Position numbers and translations under genes: made by a program. The notes under the pieces were generated by a model. The model worked only from the letters and a program-made list of their open reading frames with translations. It searched no databases and was not told the DNA's origin. Below, in pieces: positions 35,473 to 43,943 of a stretch of DNA of 64,000 bases. The DNA lies in the NCBI RefSeq assembly GCF_900091465.1, contig NZ_FMHV01000002.1, forward strand, positions 5,022,001 through 5,086,000. Direction: 5' to 3'. This stretch comes from Micromonospora rhizosphaerae. GTDB lineage: Bacteria; Actinomycetota; Actinomycetes; Mycobacteriales; Micromonosporaceae. Every line of letters starts with the position of its first letter. Position 1 is the stretch's first letter.

Positions 35473-36287
35473 GCTCCCACCTCCGCCTTGAGCACGTGCT
35501 GCGCCAACCAGTCGCGGAAGGTGTCGCGGTCCCGGCTGATCGCGTCCCAGGCGACGTAGAAGTCGTTGTCGCGAACGGAGTAGCCCTGGGCGTACGAGGG
35601 GTGCGAGCCGCCCGGCACCTCGGCCACCGCGGTCACCGCCCAGCCGGGCAGCACGACCTGGCCCGGTACCGGTTCGAGCTCGTCGACGACCTCCTCGACG
35701 GTGACCAGCGACCGGCGCGCGGCGAGCACGGCCTCCTTCTGCACTCCGGTGATGCCCCACATCTGCACGTTGCCGGCCCGGTCGGCGCGCTGGGCGTGCA
35801 CCACCGTCACGTCGGGACGCAGCGCGGGCACCGCGGTGAGCACCTCACCGGTGAACGGGCAGGTGATGGTCCTGATGTTCGTGGTGTGCCGGGGCAGATC
35901 GGTGCCCGTGTAGCCGCGCAGCACGGCGAACGGCAGGCCGGAGGCTCCGGCGACGTACCGGTTGGCCATCCCCGCGTGGCTGTGTTCCTCCAGCTCCAGC
36001 GGTACCGGCCAGGAGTTCTGCACCGCGTCGCGGAAGCGGTGCAGCGATCCCACGCCGGGGTTGCCGCCCCAGGAGAACACCAGGCGGCGGGCGCAGCCCG
36101 CGCCGATGAGCTGGTCGTAGATGACGTCGGGCGTCATCCGGACCAGGGTCAGGTCCTGCCGTCCCTGACGGATGATCTCCTGGCCGGCGGCGAACGGGAT
36201 GAGGTGGGTGAAGCCCTCCAGGGCCACCACGTCTCCGTCGCGGACCAGGTCCGCCACACCCTCGGCCAGCGAGACGAGCTTCGCCAT
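35469..36287 (-). CDS. pcaI: 3-oxoadipate CoA-transferase subunit A
   Basis: 272 residues from the ATG at 36287, preceded by GGGGAGGCTC; first gene of the pca operon. VALEGFTHLIPFAAGQEIIR, LVFSWGGNPGVGSLHRFRDA and TTNIRTITCPFTGEVL are typical of the actinobacterial PcaI type. The transcript would run pcaI-J-F-H-G-B-D-C-R, about 7.3 kb, with nearly every junction overlapping. Confidence 0.93.
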   Translation of the reverse strand: MAKLVSLAEGVADLVRDGDVVALEGFTHLIPFAAGQEIIRQGRQDLTLVRMTPDVIYDQLIGAGCARRLVFSWGGNPGVGSLHRFRDAVQNSWPVPLELEEHSHAGMANRYVAGASGLPFAVLRGYTGTDLPRHTTNIRTITCPFTGEVLTAVPALRPDVTVVHAQRADRAGNVQMWGITGVQKEAVLAARRSLVTVEEVVDELEPVPGQVVLPGWAVTAVAEVPGGSHPSYAQGYSVRDNDFYVAWDAISRDRDTFRDWLAQHVLKAEVGA

Positions 36288-36328
36288 GAGCCTCCCCGTC
36301 CCCGGTGGATTTCCTCGGCGTGCCCGCT

Positions 36329-36343
36329 GTTCGCTATGCGGAC
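36329..36343. promoter_or_regulatory. Candidate IclR box before pcaI
   Basis: GTTCGCTATGCGGAC is an imperfect palindrome (GTTCGC/GCGGAC around TAT), 42 bases before the pcaI start. Its shape and position fit an IclR-family (PcaR) site. The rest of the 299-base divergent spacer holds a TTGACG element at 36452-36457, a possible -35 for the importer operon. Confidence 0.5.
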
Positions 36344-36497
36344 TGCCGTCCTCATGTCGAACGTAATGCCCCGCACGGTGATCCGTCAACGCGCCCGGAC
36401 CAGCGCGATCGCCGGCGTCGTTCCTCGTTGCAGAAATGTTGCGGCGACCCGTTGACGTGAGCCGCGCCACGTGCCAACGTTCTAGATGAGAACAGCC

Positions 36498-36512
36498 GTT
36501 CGGCTAGCGAAC
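36498..36512. promoter_or_regulatory. Candidate IclR box before the importer operon
   Basis: GTTCGGCTAGCGAAC is a near-perfect inverted repeat (GTTCG-N5-CGAAC) 75 bases upstream of the binding-protein ATG. It shares the GTTCG...GAAC arms with the box before pcaI, so the same regulator, or the IclR at 43111, may bind both. Confidence 0.5.
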
Positions 36513-36586
36513 ATACCCGGGCTCCCCTTTCACCGGGCCCACCACCCCCGGTCCCCAGGGACCGCCGGACGCGGGAGTTAACCTTC

Positions 36587-37552
36587 ATGCGCCGTTTCAT
36601 CACCAGTGCCATAGCCGCCGTAGCAGTGCTCACGGTCACCGCCGCATGCGGTTCCTCCGATGCCGGCGGTTCCGGCGAGAAGGCCGGAGGCACTGCCAAG
36701 GTCAAGGTCGGGGCCATCCCGATCGTGGACGTGGCACCCCTGCACCTCGGCAAGGAGAAGGGCTTCTTCGCCGAACAGGGCATCGACGTCGAGGTGGTCA
36801 ACACGACCGGCGGCGCGGCCGCCGTGCCGGGCGTGGTCAGCGGGGAGTTCGACTTCGCCTTCGGCAACCTGGTGTCGCTCATCGTCGCCCGTTCCAACAA
36901 CCTGCCGCTCAAGGCGATCGCCGAGGGCAACTCCTCGACCGGCCAGCAGGGCAAGGACTTCGGCGGCGTCGTCGTGCCGAAGGACAGCCCGATCAAGAGC
37001 GCGGCCGAGCTCTCCGGCAAGACCGTCGCGGTCAACAACCTGAAGAACATCGGCGACACCACGGTCCGCGCGTCCATCCGCAAGGCCGGCGGCGACCCGA
37101 CCAACGTGAAGTTCGTCGAGTTGGCCTTCCCGGACATGCCGGCCGCCGTCGCCGCCAAGCGGGTCGACGCCGCCTGGATCGTCGAGCCGTTCTTCACCGT
37201 GGCGCAGAACCAGGGCGCCCGGGTGATCGCGTCCAACTTCGTCGACACCGCGCCGAACCTCACCATCTCGGCGTACTTCACCACCGAGAAGAACATCAAG
37301 CAGAACCCGGACCTGGTGAAGCGCTTCACCGCGGCCATCGAGAAGTCCCTGAAGTACGCACAGGAGCACCCGGCGGAGGCGCGCGCGGTGCTGCTGAAGT
37401 ACACGAAGATCGACCCGACGGTCACCGAGAAGATCACGCTCCCGAGCTGGTCAGGCCAGATCAACAGGGAATCGGTCCAGACGATGGCCGACCTGATGCT
37501 CACCGACGGCCTGATCAAGCAGAAGGTCGACGTCTCGGAGCTGCTCCCGTGA
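36587..37552 (+). CDS. ABC importer substrate-binding lipoprotein (SsuA/TauA-like)
   Basis: 321 residues. The signal peptide ends in a lipobox (VTVTAACGSS), so the mature protein is a lipoprotein. AKVKVGAIPIVDVAPLHLGK, GFFAEQGIDVEVV, GEFDFAFGNLVS and RVDAAWIVEPFFTVAQNQGA are the NMT1/SsuA periplasmic-binding fold. Family members bind sulfonates, nitrate, pyrimidine precursors or aromatic acids. The operon context (decarboxylase and aldehyde dehydrogenase) suggests an aromatic 2-oxo acid, which is an inference. Stop overlaps the permease GTG. Confidence 0.88.
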   Translation: MRRFITSAIAAVAVLTVTAACGSSDAGGSGEKAGGTAKVKVGAIPIVDVAPLHLGKEKGFFAEQGIDVEVVNTTGGAAAVPGVVSGEFDFAFGNLVSLIVARSNNLPLKAIAEGNSSTGQQGKDFGGVVVPKDSPIKSAAELSGKTVAVNNLKNIGDTTVRASIRKAGGDPTNVKFVELAFPDMPAAVAAKRVDAAWIVEPFFTVAQNQGARVIASNFVDTAPNLTISAYFTTEKNIKQNPDLVKRFTAAIEKSLKYAQEHPAEARAVLLKYTKIDPTVTEKITLPSWSGQINRESVQTMADLMLTDGLIKQKVDVSELLP

Positions 37553-38385
37553 CGTCCACGACCACGCTCGCCGCGCCGGCCCGGAAGTCCCGGGCCGGCG
37601 CGGCCGGTCGGCTGCTCGGGGGCAGCGCGCTGCTCGGCGTCCTCGGGTTCGCCACCTTCGTCGCCCTGCTGGAGGTCGTGCCACGCATCGGCCTCGTCTC
37701 GCCGGACTACCTGCCGCCAGCCAGCCGGATCGGCGTGGCCCTGGCGGAACTCGTCGGCGAGGCCAGCTTCTGGACCGCACTCGGTGACACCGTGCGTGGC
37801 TGGTTCCTCGGCCTCGTCATCGCGGTGGTGCTCGGCATCGCCGTCGGTTTCGTCATCGGAACGGTCCCCGTCCTGCGCGAATTCACCGCCTCGACCATCG
37901 AGTTCCTCCGCCCCATCCCGTCGGTCGCCCTCATTCCGCTGGCCGTCCTGGTCTTCGGCACCGACCTGCGGTCGGTCCTGCTGCTGGTCGTCTACGCCTC
38001 GTTCTGGCAGGTCCTGGTCCAGGTGCTCTACGGCGTGCAGGACGTCGATCCCGTCGCCCAGGAGACCGCGCGCACCTTCGGCCTGGACCGCTGGGCCCGG
38101 ATGCGGCACGTGACGTGGCCGACCGCCCTGCCGTACGTCCTCACCGGCGTCCGGCTCGCCGCGGCCGTGGCGCTGATCCTCGCCATCACCGCGGAGCTCA
38201 TCATCGGCGCGCCGGGGCTGGGCAACGAGATCGGCGTCGCCCAGTCCGGCGGTGCCATCCCCCGGATGTACGCGCTGGTCATCGTCACCGGCCTGCTCGG
38301 CGTGGCGGTCAACGTCCTCGCCCGACGGCTGGAGCGGTGGCTGCTGTCCTGGCACCCGTCGCTGCGCCGGGAGGTGGCGGCATGA
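37549..38385 (+). CDS. ABC importer permease 1 (SsuC/TauC-like)
   Basis: 278 residues from the GTG at 37549 (GTGA overlap). Six hydrophobic segments. The permease EAA loop is readable: DVDPVAQETARTFGLDRWAR to MRHVTWPTALPYVLTGVRLA. It belongs to the BPD_transp_1 superfamily, SsuC-type. Its stop overlaps the next permease start as ATGA. Confidence 0.9.
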   Translation: MTSTTTLAAPARKSRAGAAGRLLGGSALLGVLGFATFVALLEVVPRIGLVSPDYLPPASRIGVALAELVGEASFWTALGDTVRGWFLGLVIAVVLGIAVGFVIGTVPVLREFTASTIEFLRPIPSVALIPLAVLVFGTDLRSVLLLVVYASFWQVLVQVLYGVQDVDPVAQETARTFGLDRWARMRHVTWPTALPYVLTGVRLAAAVALILAITAELIIGAPGLGNEIGVAQSGGAIPRMYALVIVTGLLGVAVNVLARRLERWLLSWHPSLRREVAA

Positions 38386-39176
38386 GTCTCGTCCGCCGGA
38401 TCACCCGCTCGACCGTGGCGGCGCTCGCGCTGCCGGCCGCGTTGCTCGCCCTCTGGTGGGTCCTCTCCGCCGACAGCGAGAGCTACTACCTGCCGCCGTT
38501 GGCGGACATCCTCGCCAACGTCGACGACGTCTGGCTCTTCTCCGACCGGCTGAGCGTCGACGTGCTGCCCAGCGTGCTCCGGCTGCTCGGCGGCTTCCTG
38601 CTGGCCGTTCTGCTCGGGGTGTCGCTCGGTACCGCGATCGGTTCGTTCCGCCGGGTCCGCGCGTTCTGCGAACCGGTGCTGGAGTTCCTGCGCGCGATCC
38701 CGCCACCGGTGCTGGTGCCGGTGCTGATGCTCTTCGCCGGCATCGGCGACGCCATGAAGGTGCTGGTGATCGTCTCCGGCTGCCTCTGGCCGATCCTGCT
38801 CAACACCGTCGAGGGCGTCCGCGCCGTGGACGAGGTGCTGGTGGAGACCTCCCGCTGCTACGGCGTACGGGGGCCGGCCCGGCTCTGGCATCTGGTCCTG
38901 CGCTCGGCCAGCCCGCAGATCGTCACCGGCATGCGCCAGGGCCTCTCCGTGGGGATCATCCTCATGGTGATCAGCGAGATGTTCGCCGCCAGCAACGGGC
39001 TGGGCTTCAGCATCATCCAGTTCCAGCGGACCTTCGCGGTCACGGAGATGTGGACCGGCATCCTGCTGCTGGGTGTTCTCGGGTTCCTGCTCGCCCTGCT
39101 GATGCGGCTGTTCGAGCAGCGGGTCCTCAAGTGGTATTTCGGGCTGCGCCAGGCGCAGCGAGGTGGGAGTCGATGA
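38382..39176 (+). CDS. ABC importer permease 2 (SsuC/TauC-like)
   Basis: 264 residues, six hydrophobic segments. EAA loop VDEVLVETSRCYGVRGPARL, then WHLVLRSASPQIVTGMRQGL. Two different permeases in one SsuABC-type system imply a heterodimeric channel; most SsuC/TauC systems use one permease twice. ATGA overlaps on both sides. Confidence 0.9.
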   Translation: MSLVRRITRSTVAALALPAALLALWWVLSADSESYYLPPLADILANVDDVWLFSDRLSVDVLPSVLRLLGGFLLAVLLGVSLGTAIGSFRRVRAFCEPVLEFLRAIPPPVLVPVLMLFAGIGDAMKVLVIVSGCLWPILLNTVEGVRAVDEVLVETSRCYGVRGPARLWHLVLRSASPQIVTGMRQGLSVGIILMVISEMFAASNGLGFSIIQFQRTFAVTEMWTGILLLGVLGFLLALLMRLFEQRVLKWYFGLRQAQRGGSR

Positions 39177-40003
39177 GTTCCATGACCCAGACCCAGACCC
39201 AGTCGCGTACCGGCACCGAGGTGCTGCTCGACGTCCGCGGCGTGCGCAAGGTGTACGAGGGGCACGGCCGTTCGGTCGAGGCGGTCCGTGACCTGACCTT
39301 CGCCGTCGGCAAGGGTGACCTCGTCTGCGTGGTCGGCCCCTCGGGCGCCGGCAAGACCACGCTGCTCAAGTGCATCGCCGGCCTGCTCGCGCCGACCTCG
39401 GGCGAGGTGGTGCTCGAAGGCAGGGCGGTCAACGGCCCGCCGCCGGGCATGGCCGTGGTGTTCCAGGAGTACGGCCGCAGCCTGTTCCCGTGGATGACCG
39501 TCCGGAAGAACGTGGAGCTGCCGCTCAAGCAGAAGAAGCTGCCGAAGGCGCGCCGGGAGGAGCTGATCCACACGGCGCTGGACGCGGTCGGCCTCGCCGA
39601 CGTGCAGTCGGCGTACCCCTGGCAGCTCTCCGGCGGCATGCAGCAGCGGGTCGCCATCGCCCGGGCGATCGCCTACGAGCCGCACATCCTGCTGATGGAC
39701 GAGCCGTTCGCCGCGGTGGACGCACAGACCCGGGCCGACCTGGAGGACCTGGTCCGGTCGCTGTGGCACCGGCTCGGGGTGACCACCCTCTTCGTCACCC
39801 ACGACATCGACGAGGCGGTCTACCTCGGACAGCGGGTGCTGGTGCTCTCCAGCTCGCCGACGGTGGTGCTGGACGACGTCACCGTCGACCTGCCGGACGA
39901 GCGCGACCAGCTCACCACCCGCTCGTCGAGCCGCTTCGCCGAGTTGCGGGGGCACGTGTTCGAGCAGATCCAGCGGGCGAAGAAGCACAAGGCCGCCGCG
40001 TGA
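39173..40003 (+). CDS. ABC importer ATP-binding protein (SsuB/TauB-like)
   Basis: 276 residues from the ATG at 39173 (GAGGTGGGAG upstream). Walker A VVGPSGAGKTTLLKC, Q-loop VVFQEYGRSLFPWMT, signature WQLSGGMQQRVAIARAIAY, Walker B HILLMDEPFAAVD and H-loop LFVTHDIDEAVYL. The Q-loop and DEPF motif are those of the nitrate/sulfonate/taurine class. Stop overlaps the decarboxylase GTG. Confidence 0.93.
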   Translation: MSSMTQTQTQSRTGTEVLLDVRGVRKVYEGHGRSVEAVRDLTFAVGKGDLVCVVGPSGAGKTTLLKCIAGLLAPTSGEVVLEGRAVNGPPPGMAVVFQEYGRSLFPWMTVRKNVELPLKQKKLPKARREELIHTALDAVGLADVQSAYPWQLSGGMQQRVAIARAIAYEPHILLMDEPFAAVDAQTRADLEDLVRSLWHRLGVTTLFVTHDIDEAVYLGQRVLVLSSSPTVVLDDVTVDLPDERDQLTTRSSSRFAELRGHVFEQIQRAKKHKAAA

Positions 40004-41598
40004 CGACGGTCCGCGAGGCGACCCTCGACATCCTCCGACAGTGCGGGATGCACCGGATCTTCGCGAATCCAGGCTCCACCGAGGTGGCCTTCCTCGCCGA
40101 CCTCCCGGACGACCTGGAGTTCGTCCTCGCCCTGCACGAGGGGTCGGTGGTCGGGATGGCCACCGGGCACGCCATCGCGACCGGCCGGCCGGCGTTCGTC
40201 AACCTGCACACCACCGCGGGACTCGGCAACGCCGTGGGCGCGCTCGCCACCGCCCGGGTCAACCGCGCGCCGCTGGTCGTGGTGGTCGGCCAGCAGGACC
40301 GCCGGCACCTGGCGCTGGAGCCGTTCCTCGCCGGGCAGTTGGACGGGCTGGCCGGGCCGTACCCGGTCTGGGTCAACCAGCCGGTGCTGCCGCAGGACGT
40401 CCCGGCGGCGGTGCGGCGCGCGTGGCACGAGGCCGTCCAGCACCGGGGGCCGGCCATCGTGGTCGTCCCGATGGACGACTGGTCGGCGCAGGTCGACCCG
40501 GCGCTCGGGCTGGCCGCGCCGACGACCGTGCTGCGCGCCGGTTCGGCGCCGGGGCCCGCCGCCGACCGGGTGGCCCGCCTGCTCGACGGCGCATCGAACC
40601 CGGTGGTCGTCGTCGGCGCCGGCGCCGACGACCGCCGTACCTGGGATGCGCTGGTGTCGCTGGTGGAGCGGATCGGCGCGCCGGTGTGGCAGGAGGCGTT
40701 CGGCGCCCGGGCCGGCTTCCCCCAGGACCACCCGCGCTTCGCCGGGCACCTGCCCGCCGGCCGGTCCCGGCTGCGGTCCGTGCTCGACGGGCACGACGTC
40801 GCGCTGGTCGTCGGCACCGGCGCCTTCCGGCAGTACCCGTACGAGCCGGGCCCGCTGGTGCCCGACGGGCTGACCGTGGCGGTGGTCTCCGCCGACCCCG
40901 ACGAGCTGCACCACAGCCGAGCCGACCTCGCCGTGCTCGCCGACCCGGCGGCGCTCTGCGCTACGGTGACCGAACGGGTCTCACCCCGGCGGGCCGAGGT
41001 GCCGGCGCGGCGCACCGAGACGGTCGAACCGCCGGCTCCCGGGGAGCCGATCCGGGCGGTGCACGTCTTCGCCGCGCTCGCCGAGCGGCTGCCCCGCGAC
41101 GTCGTGCTGGTCGAGGAGACCCCGTCGACCCGGCCGGACCTGCACCGGCTGCTGCCGGCCCGGGAGCCACGCGGCTTCGTCAGCGCGGCCATGGGCGGCC
41201 TCGGCTTCGGGCTGCCGGCCGCGGCCGGGCTGCGGATGGGTGACCCGAGCCGGCCGGTCGTGGCCGTCCTCGGCGACGGCTCGTCGCTCTACGGCATCCA
41301 GGGACTGTGGAGCGCCGCCCGGTACGGCTGCGGCGCGCTCTTCGTGATCCTCTCCAACGGCCGCTACGCGATCATGGACCGGCTCGCCGACAAGGTCGGC
41401 GGCAAGGCCCCGTGGCCGGCGTTCGAGGACGTCGACGTGCACGGGCTGGCCACCGCACTCGGCTGCCCGGCCCGCCGGGTGACCAGCCACCAGGAGCTGC
41501 TCGCCGTCCTCGACGAGGTCGTCCCGACGCTGGCCGACCGCACCGAGCCGCTGCTGCTCGACGTGCCGGTCGTCACCGAACAGCACTTCCAACCCTGA
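40000..41598 (+). CDS. mdlC: Benzoylformate-decarboxylase-like ThDP enzyme
   Basis: 532 residues from the GTG at 40000 (GTGA overlap). It aligns with Pseudomonas benzoylformate decarboxylase without a gap through the active-site half: Ser26 and Glu28 in NPGSTE, Glu47 in LHEGSV, His70 in VNLHTTAGLGNA. The ThDP motif is GDGSSLYGIQGLWSA. It should decarboxylate a phenylglyoxylate to the aldehyde. Oddity: the second catalytic histidine (His281 in FRYHQY of the Pseudomonas enzyme) is missing; the equivalent text is FRQYPYEPG, with Tyr279 in its place. The substrate could therefore differ, for example 4-hydroxybenzoylformate, or another branched-chain-like 2-oxo acid. Confidence 0.82.
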   Translation: MTTVREATLDILRQCGMHRIFANPGSTEVAFLADLPDDLEFVLALHEGSVVGMATGHAIATGRPAFVNLHTTAGLGNAVGALATARVNRAPLVVVVGQQDRRHLALEPFLAGQLDGLAGPYPVWVNQPVLPQDVPAAVRRAWHEAVQHRGPAIVVVPMDDWSAQVDPALGLAAPTTVLRAGSAPGPAADRVARLLDGASNPVVVVGAGADDRRTWDALVSLVERIGAPVWQEAFGARAGFPQDHPRFAGHLPAGRSRLRSVLDGHDVALVVGTGAFRQYPYEPGPLVPDGLTVAVVSADPDELHHSRADLAVLADPAALCATVTERVSPRRAEVPARRTETVEPPAPGEPIRAVHVFAALAERLPRDVVLVEETPSTRPDLHRLLPAREPRGFVSAAMGGLGFGLPAAAGLRMGDPSRPVVAVLGDGSSLYGIQGLWSAARYGCGALFVILSNGRYAIMDRLADKVGGKAPWPAFEDVDVHGLATALGCPARRVTSHQELLAVLDEVVPTLADRTEPLLLDVPVVTEQHFQP

Positions 41599-41626
41599 CC
41601 TTCGTACCGCCCCAAGGAGGACCACG

Positions 41627-43087
41627 ATGACTCTGCTCGACACCGCGACGTGGCACGGCATGGTCTACAGCGATGGCTGGGTCGAGGCCGCGGGCGGCAC
41701 CCGCCCCGTCCTCTCCCCCGCCACCCGCGAGGAGATCTCCCAGGTCGGCGTGGCGAACGCCGACGACGTGGCCCGGGCCTGCGCGCGGGCCGCCGAGGCG
41801 CAGCGCGGCTGGGCCGCCGCGAGCTACCTCGAGCGCGCCGCGGTGCTGCGCCGCGCCGGTCAGCTGTGGGAGCAGCACGCGGCCGACGTCGGTGACTGGC
41901 TGGTACGGGAGGCCGGCTCGATCCCGCCGAAGGCGGGCGTGGAGACGGACACGGCCGCGCAGGAGTGCTACGAGGCCGCCGCGCTCGCCTCGCACCCGCT
42001 CGGCGAGATCATCCCGAGCGGCCAGCCGCGCCTCAGCCTCGCCCGCCGGCTGCCGGTCGGCGTGGTCGGCGTCATCGCGCCGTTCAACTTCCCGCTCATC
42101 CTGGCGATCCGCTCGGTCGCGCCGGCCCTGGCCCTGGGCAACGCCGTGGTGCTCAAGCCCGACCCGCGTACGGCGATCGCCGGCGGGCTGGCCATTGCCC
42201 GGATCTTCGAGGAGGCGGGGCTGCCCGAGGGGCTGCTGCACGTCCTGCCCGGTGGCGTGGAGGCCGGCGAGGCGCTGGTGGCCGACCCGCACGTACGGGT
42301 CATCAGCTTCACCGGCTCGACGGCCGCCGGCCGGAAGGTCGGCGAGGCCGCCGCCCGCCACCTCAAGCGGGCGCACCTGGAGCTCGGCGGCAACTCGGCG
42401 CTGATCGTGCTCGACGACGCCGACCTGGACCTCGCGGCCTCCGCCGGCGCCTGGGGCTCGTTCCTGCACCAGGGCCAGATCTGCATGACCACCGGCCGTC
42501 ACCTGGTGCACGAGAGCCTCGCCGAGCGGTACGTCGAGAAGCTGGCCGAGAAGGCGGACCACCTGCCGGTCGGTGACCCGGCCAAGGAGCAGGTGGCGCT
42601 CGGGCCGATCATCGACGAGCGCCAGCGCGACAAGATCCACTCGCTGGTCACCGCCAGTGTGGACGCGGGCGCGCGGCTGGCGGCCGGCGGCACGTACGAG
42701 GGGCTCTTCTACCGCCCCACGGTGCTCGCCGACGTCACCCCCACCACCCCCGCGTACGCCCAGGAGGTCTTCGGCCCGGTCGCGCCCGTGATCGCGTTCC
42801 GCGACCTGGACGAGGCCGCGGCGCTCGCCCGGGACACCGAGTACGGGCTGTCGCTGGGCATCCTGAGCCGGGACGTGATGAAGGCGATGGCGCTCGCCGA
42901 CCGGATCCCCAGCGGCATCGTGCACATCAACGACCAGACGGTCAGCGACGAGGCGGTGGCCCCGTTCGGCGGCGTCGGCGCGTCCGGCACCGGCTCCCGG
43001 TTCGGCGGTCCGGCGGCGAACGTGGAGGCGTTCACCGAGACCCAGTGGCTGACCATGCAGGGGACCATCGCCCGGTACCCGTTCTGA
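41627..43087 (+). CDS. Benzaldehyde dehydrogenase-like aldehyde dehydrogenase
   Basis: 486 residues, with AAGGAGGACCACG before the ATG. The ALDH fold is complete: VGVIAPFNFPLILAIRSVAP (NAD(P) binding), SFTGSTAAGRKVGE, the general base in LELGGNSALIVLDDAD, the catalytic Cys in HQGQICMTTGRHLV and EVFGPVAPVIAF. It resembles XylC/MdlD-type benzaldehyde dehydrogenases (VSDEAVAPFGGVGASGTGSR end). It would oxidise the aldehyde from the preceding decarboxylase to a benzoate. 28 bases after that gene, same transcript. Confidence 0.88.
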   Translation: MTLLDTATWHGMVYSDGWVEAAGGTRPVLSPATREEISQVGVANADDVARACARAAEAQRGWAAASYLERAAVLRRAGQLWEQHAADVGDWLVREAGSIPPKAGVETDTAAQECYEAAALASHPLGEIIPSGQPRLSLARRLPVGVVGVIAPFNFPLILAIRSVAPALALGNAVVLKPDPRTAIAGGLAIARIFEEAGLPEGLLHVLPGGVEAGEALVADPHVRVISFTGSTAAGRKVGEAAARHLKRAHLELGGNSALIVLDDADLDLAASAGAWGSFLHQGQICMTTGRHLVHESLAERYVEKLAEKADHLPVGDPAKEQVALGPIIDERQRDKIHSLVTASVDAGARLAAGGTYEGLFYRPTVLADVTPTTPAYAQEVFGPVAPVIAFRDLDEAAALARDTEYGLSLGILSRDVMKAMALADRIPSGIVHINDQTVSDEAVAPFGGVGASGTGSRFGGPAANVEAFTETQWLTMQGTIARYPF

Positions 43088-43110
43088 GCCGACGACAGAA
43101 GGAGACGACC

Positions 43111-43941
43111 GTGGCTGGCGGCATCCGCGACCCGCGCACCTCGGTGACCTCGCGGGTGCTCGCCATCCTCGGCGCGTTCGACGTCGACCACCCGACTCTG
43201 ACGCTGACCGACATCGCCCGGCGGACCGGCCTGCCGCTGGCCACGGCCCACCGGCTGGTCGGCGAGCTCGTCGCCTGGCGGGCCCTGTCCCGCGGTCCCG
43301 ACGGCGGTTACACCGTCGGCGTACGACTGTGGGAGGTCGGCCTGCTCTCGCCGCTGCACGCCCGGCTGCGGGAGGTGGCACTGCCGTACCTGCAGGACCT
43401 GCACTCCGCGGTGCGGGAGAACGTGCACCTCGCCGTCCGCGACGGCGACGAGGCGCTCTACGTCGAGAAGGTCACCGGGCACCGCGCGGTGCCGATCATC
43501 TCGCGGGTCGGCGGGCGGCTGCCGCTGCACGCCACCGGCGTCGGCAAGGCGCTGCTCGCCTTCGCCTCCGCCGCCTACATCGCCGCGTTTCTGCGCGGGC
43601 CGCTGCCCCGCTGCACCTCGTACACCATCACCGAACCGGGCCGGCTGGCCCGCGAGCTGGCCACCGTGCGCCGGCACGGGTGGGCGGCCACGAGCGAGGA
43701 GATGACGCTCGGGTCGTGCTCGGTGGCCGTGCCCGTCCTGGACACCGAGGGCACCGCCGTGGCCTCCATCGGGGTCGTCGTGCACAGTCTCGGCGCGCAC
43801 CTGGAGCGACTGGTGCCCGCGCTGCGCGGCGTGGCCGACCAGGTGGCCGCCCGGCTCACGACGACCGCCGAGGACCCGTACCCGGGTCTGCGGCACGGCG
43901 TCGCGCCCCACCGCCCGCCGGCGCACCGGGCGAGCGCCTGA
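43111..43941 (+). CDS. IclR family transcriptional regulator
   Basis: 276 residues from the GTG at 43111 (AGAAGGAG upstream). Helix-turn-helix LTLTDIARRTGLPLATAHRL and effector domain NVHLAVRDGDEALYVEKVTG, RLPLHATGVGKALLAF. It lies 23 bases after the dehydrogenase in the same operon, so it probably controls the importer/decarboxylase genes by binding an IclR box such as the one at 36498. It is distinct from PcaR, so the cluster has two IclR regulators. Confidence 0.9.
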   Translation: MAGGIRDPRTSVTSRVLAILGAFDVDHPTLTLTDIARRTGLPLATAHRLVGELVAWRALSRGPDGGYTVGVRLWEVGLLSPLHARLREVALPYLQDLHSAVRENVHLAVRDGDEALYVEKVTGHRAVPIISRVGGRLPLHATGVGKALLAFASAAYIAAFLRGPLPRCTSYTITEPGRLARELATVRRHGWAATSEEMTLGSCSVAVPVLDTEGTAVASIGVVVHSLGAHLERLVPALRGVADQVAARLTTTAEDPYPGLRHGVAPHRPPAHRASA

Positions 43942-43943
43942 CC

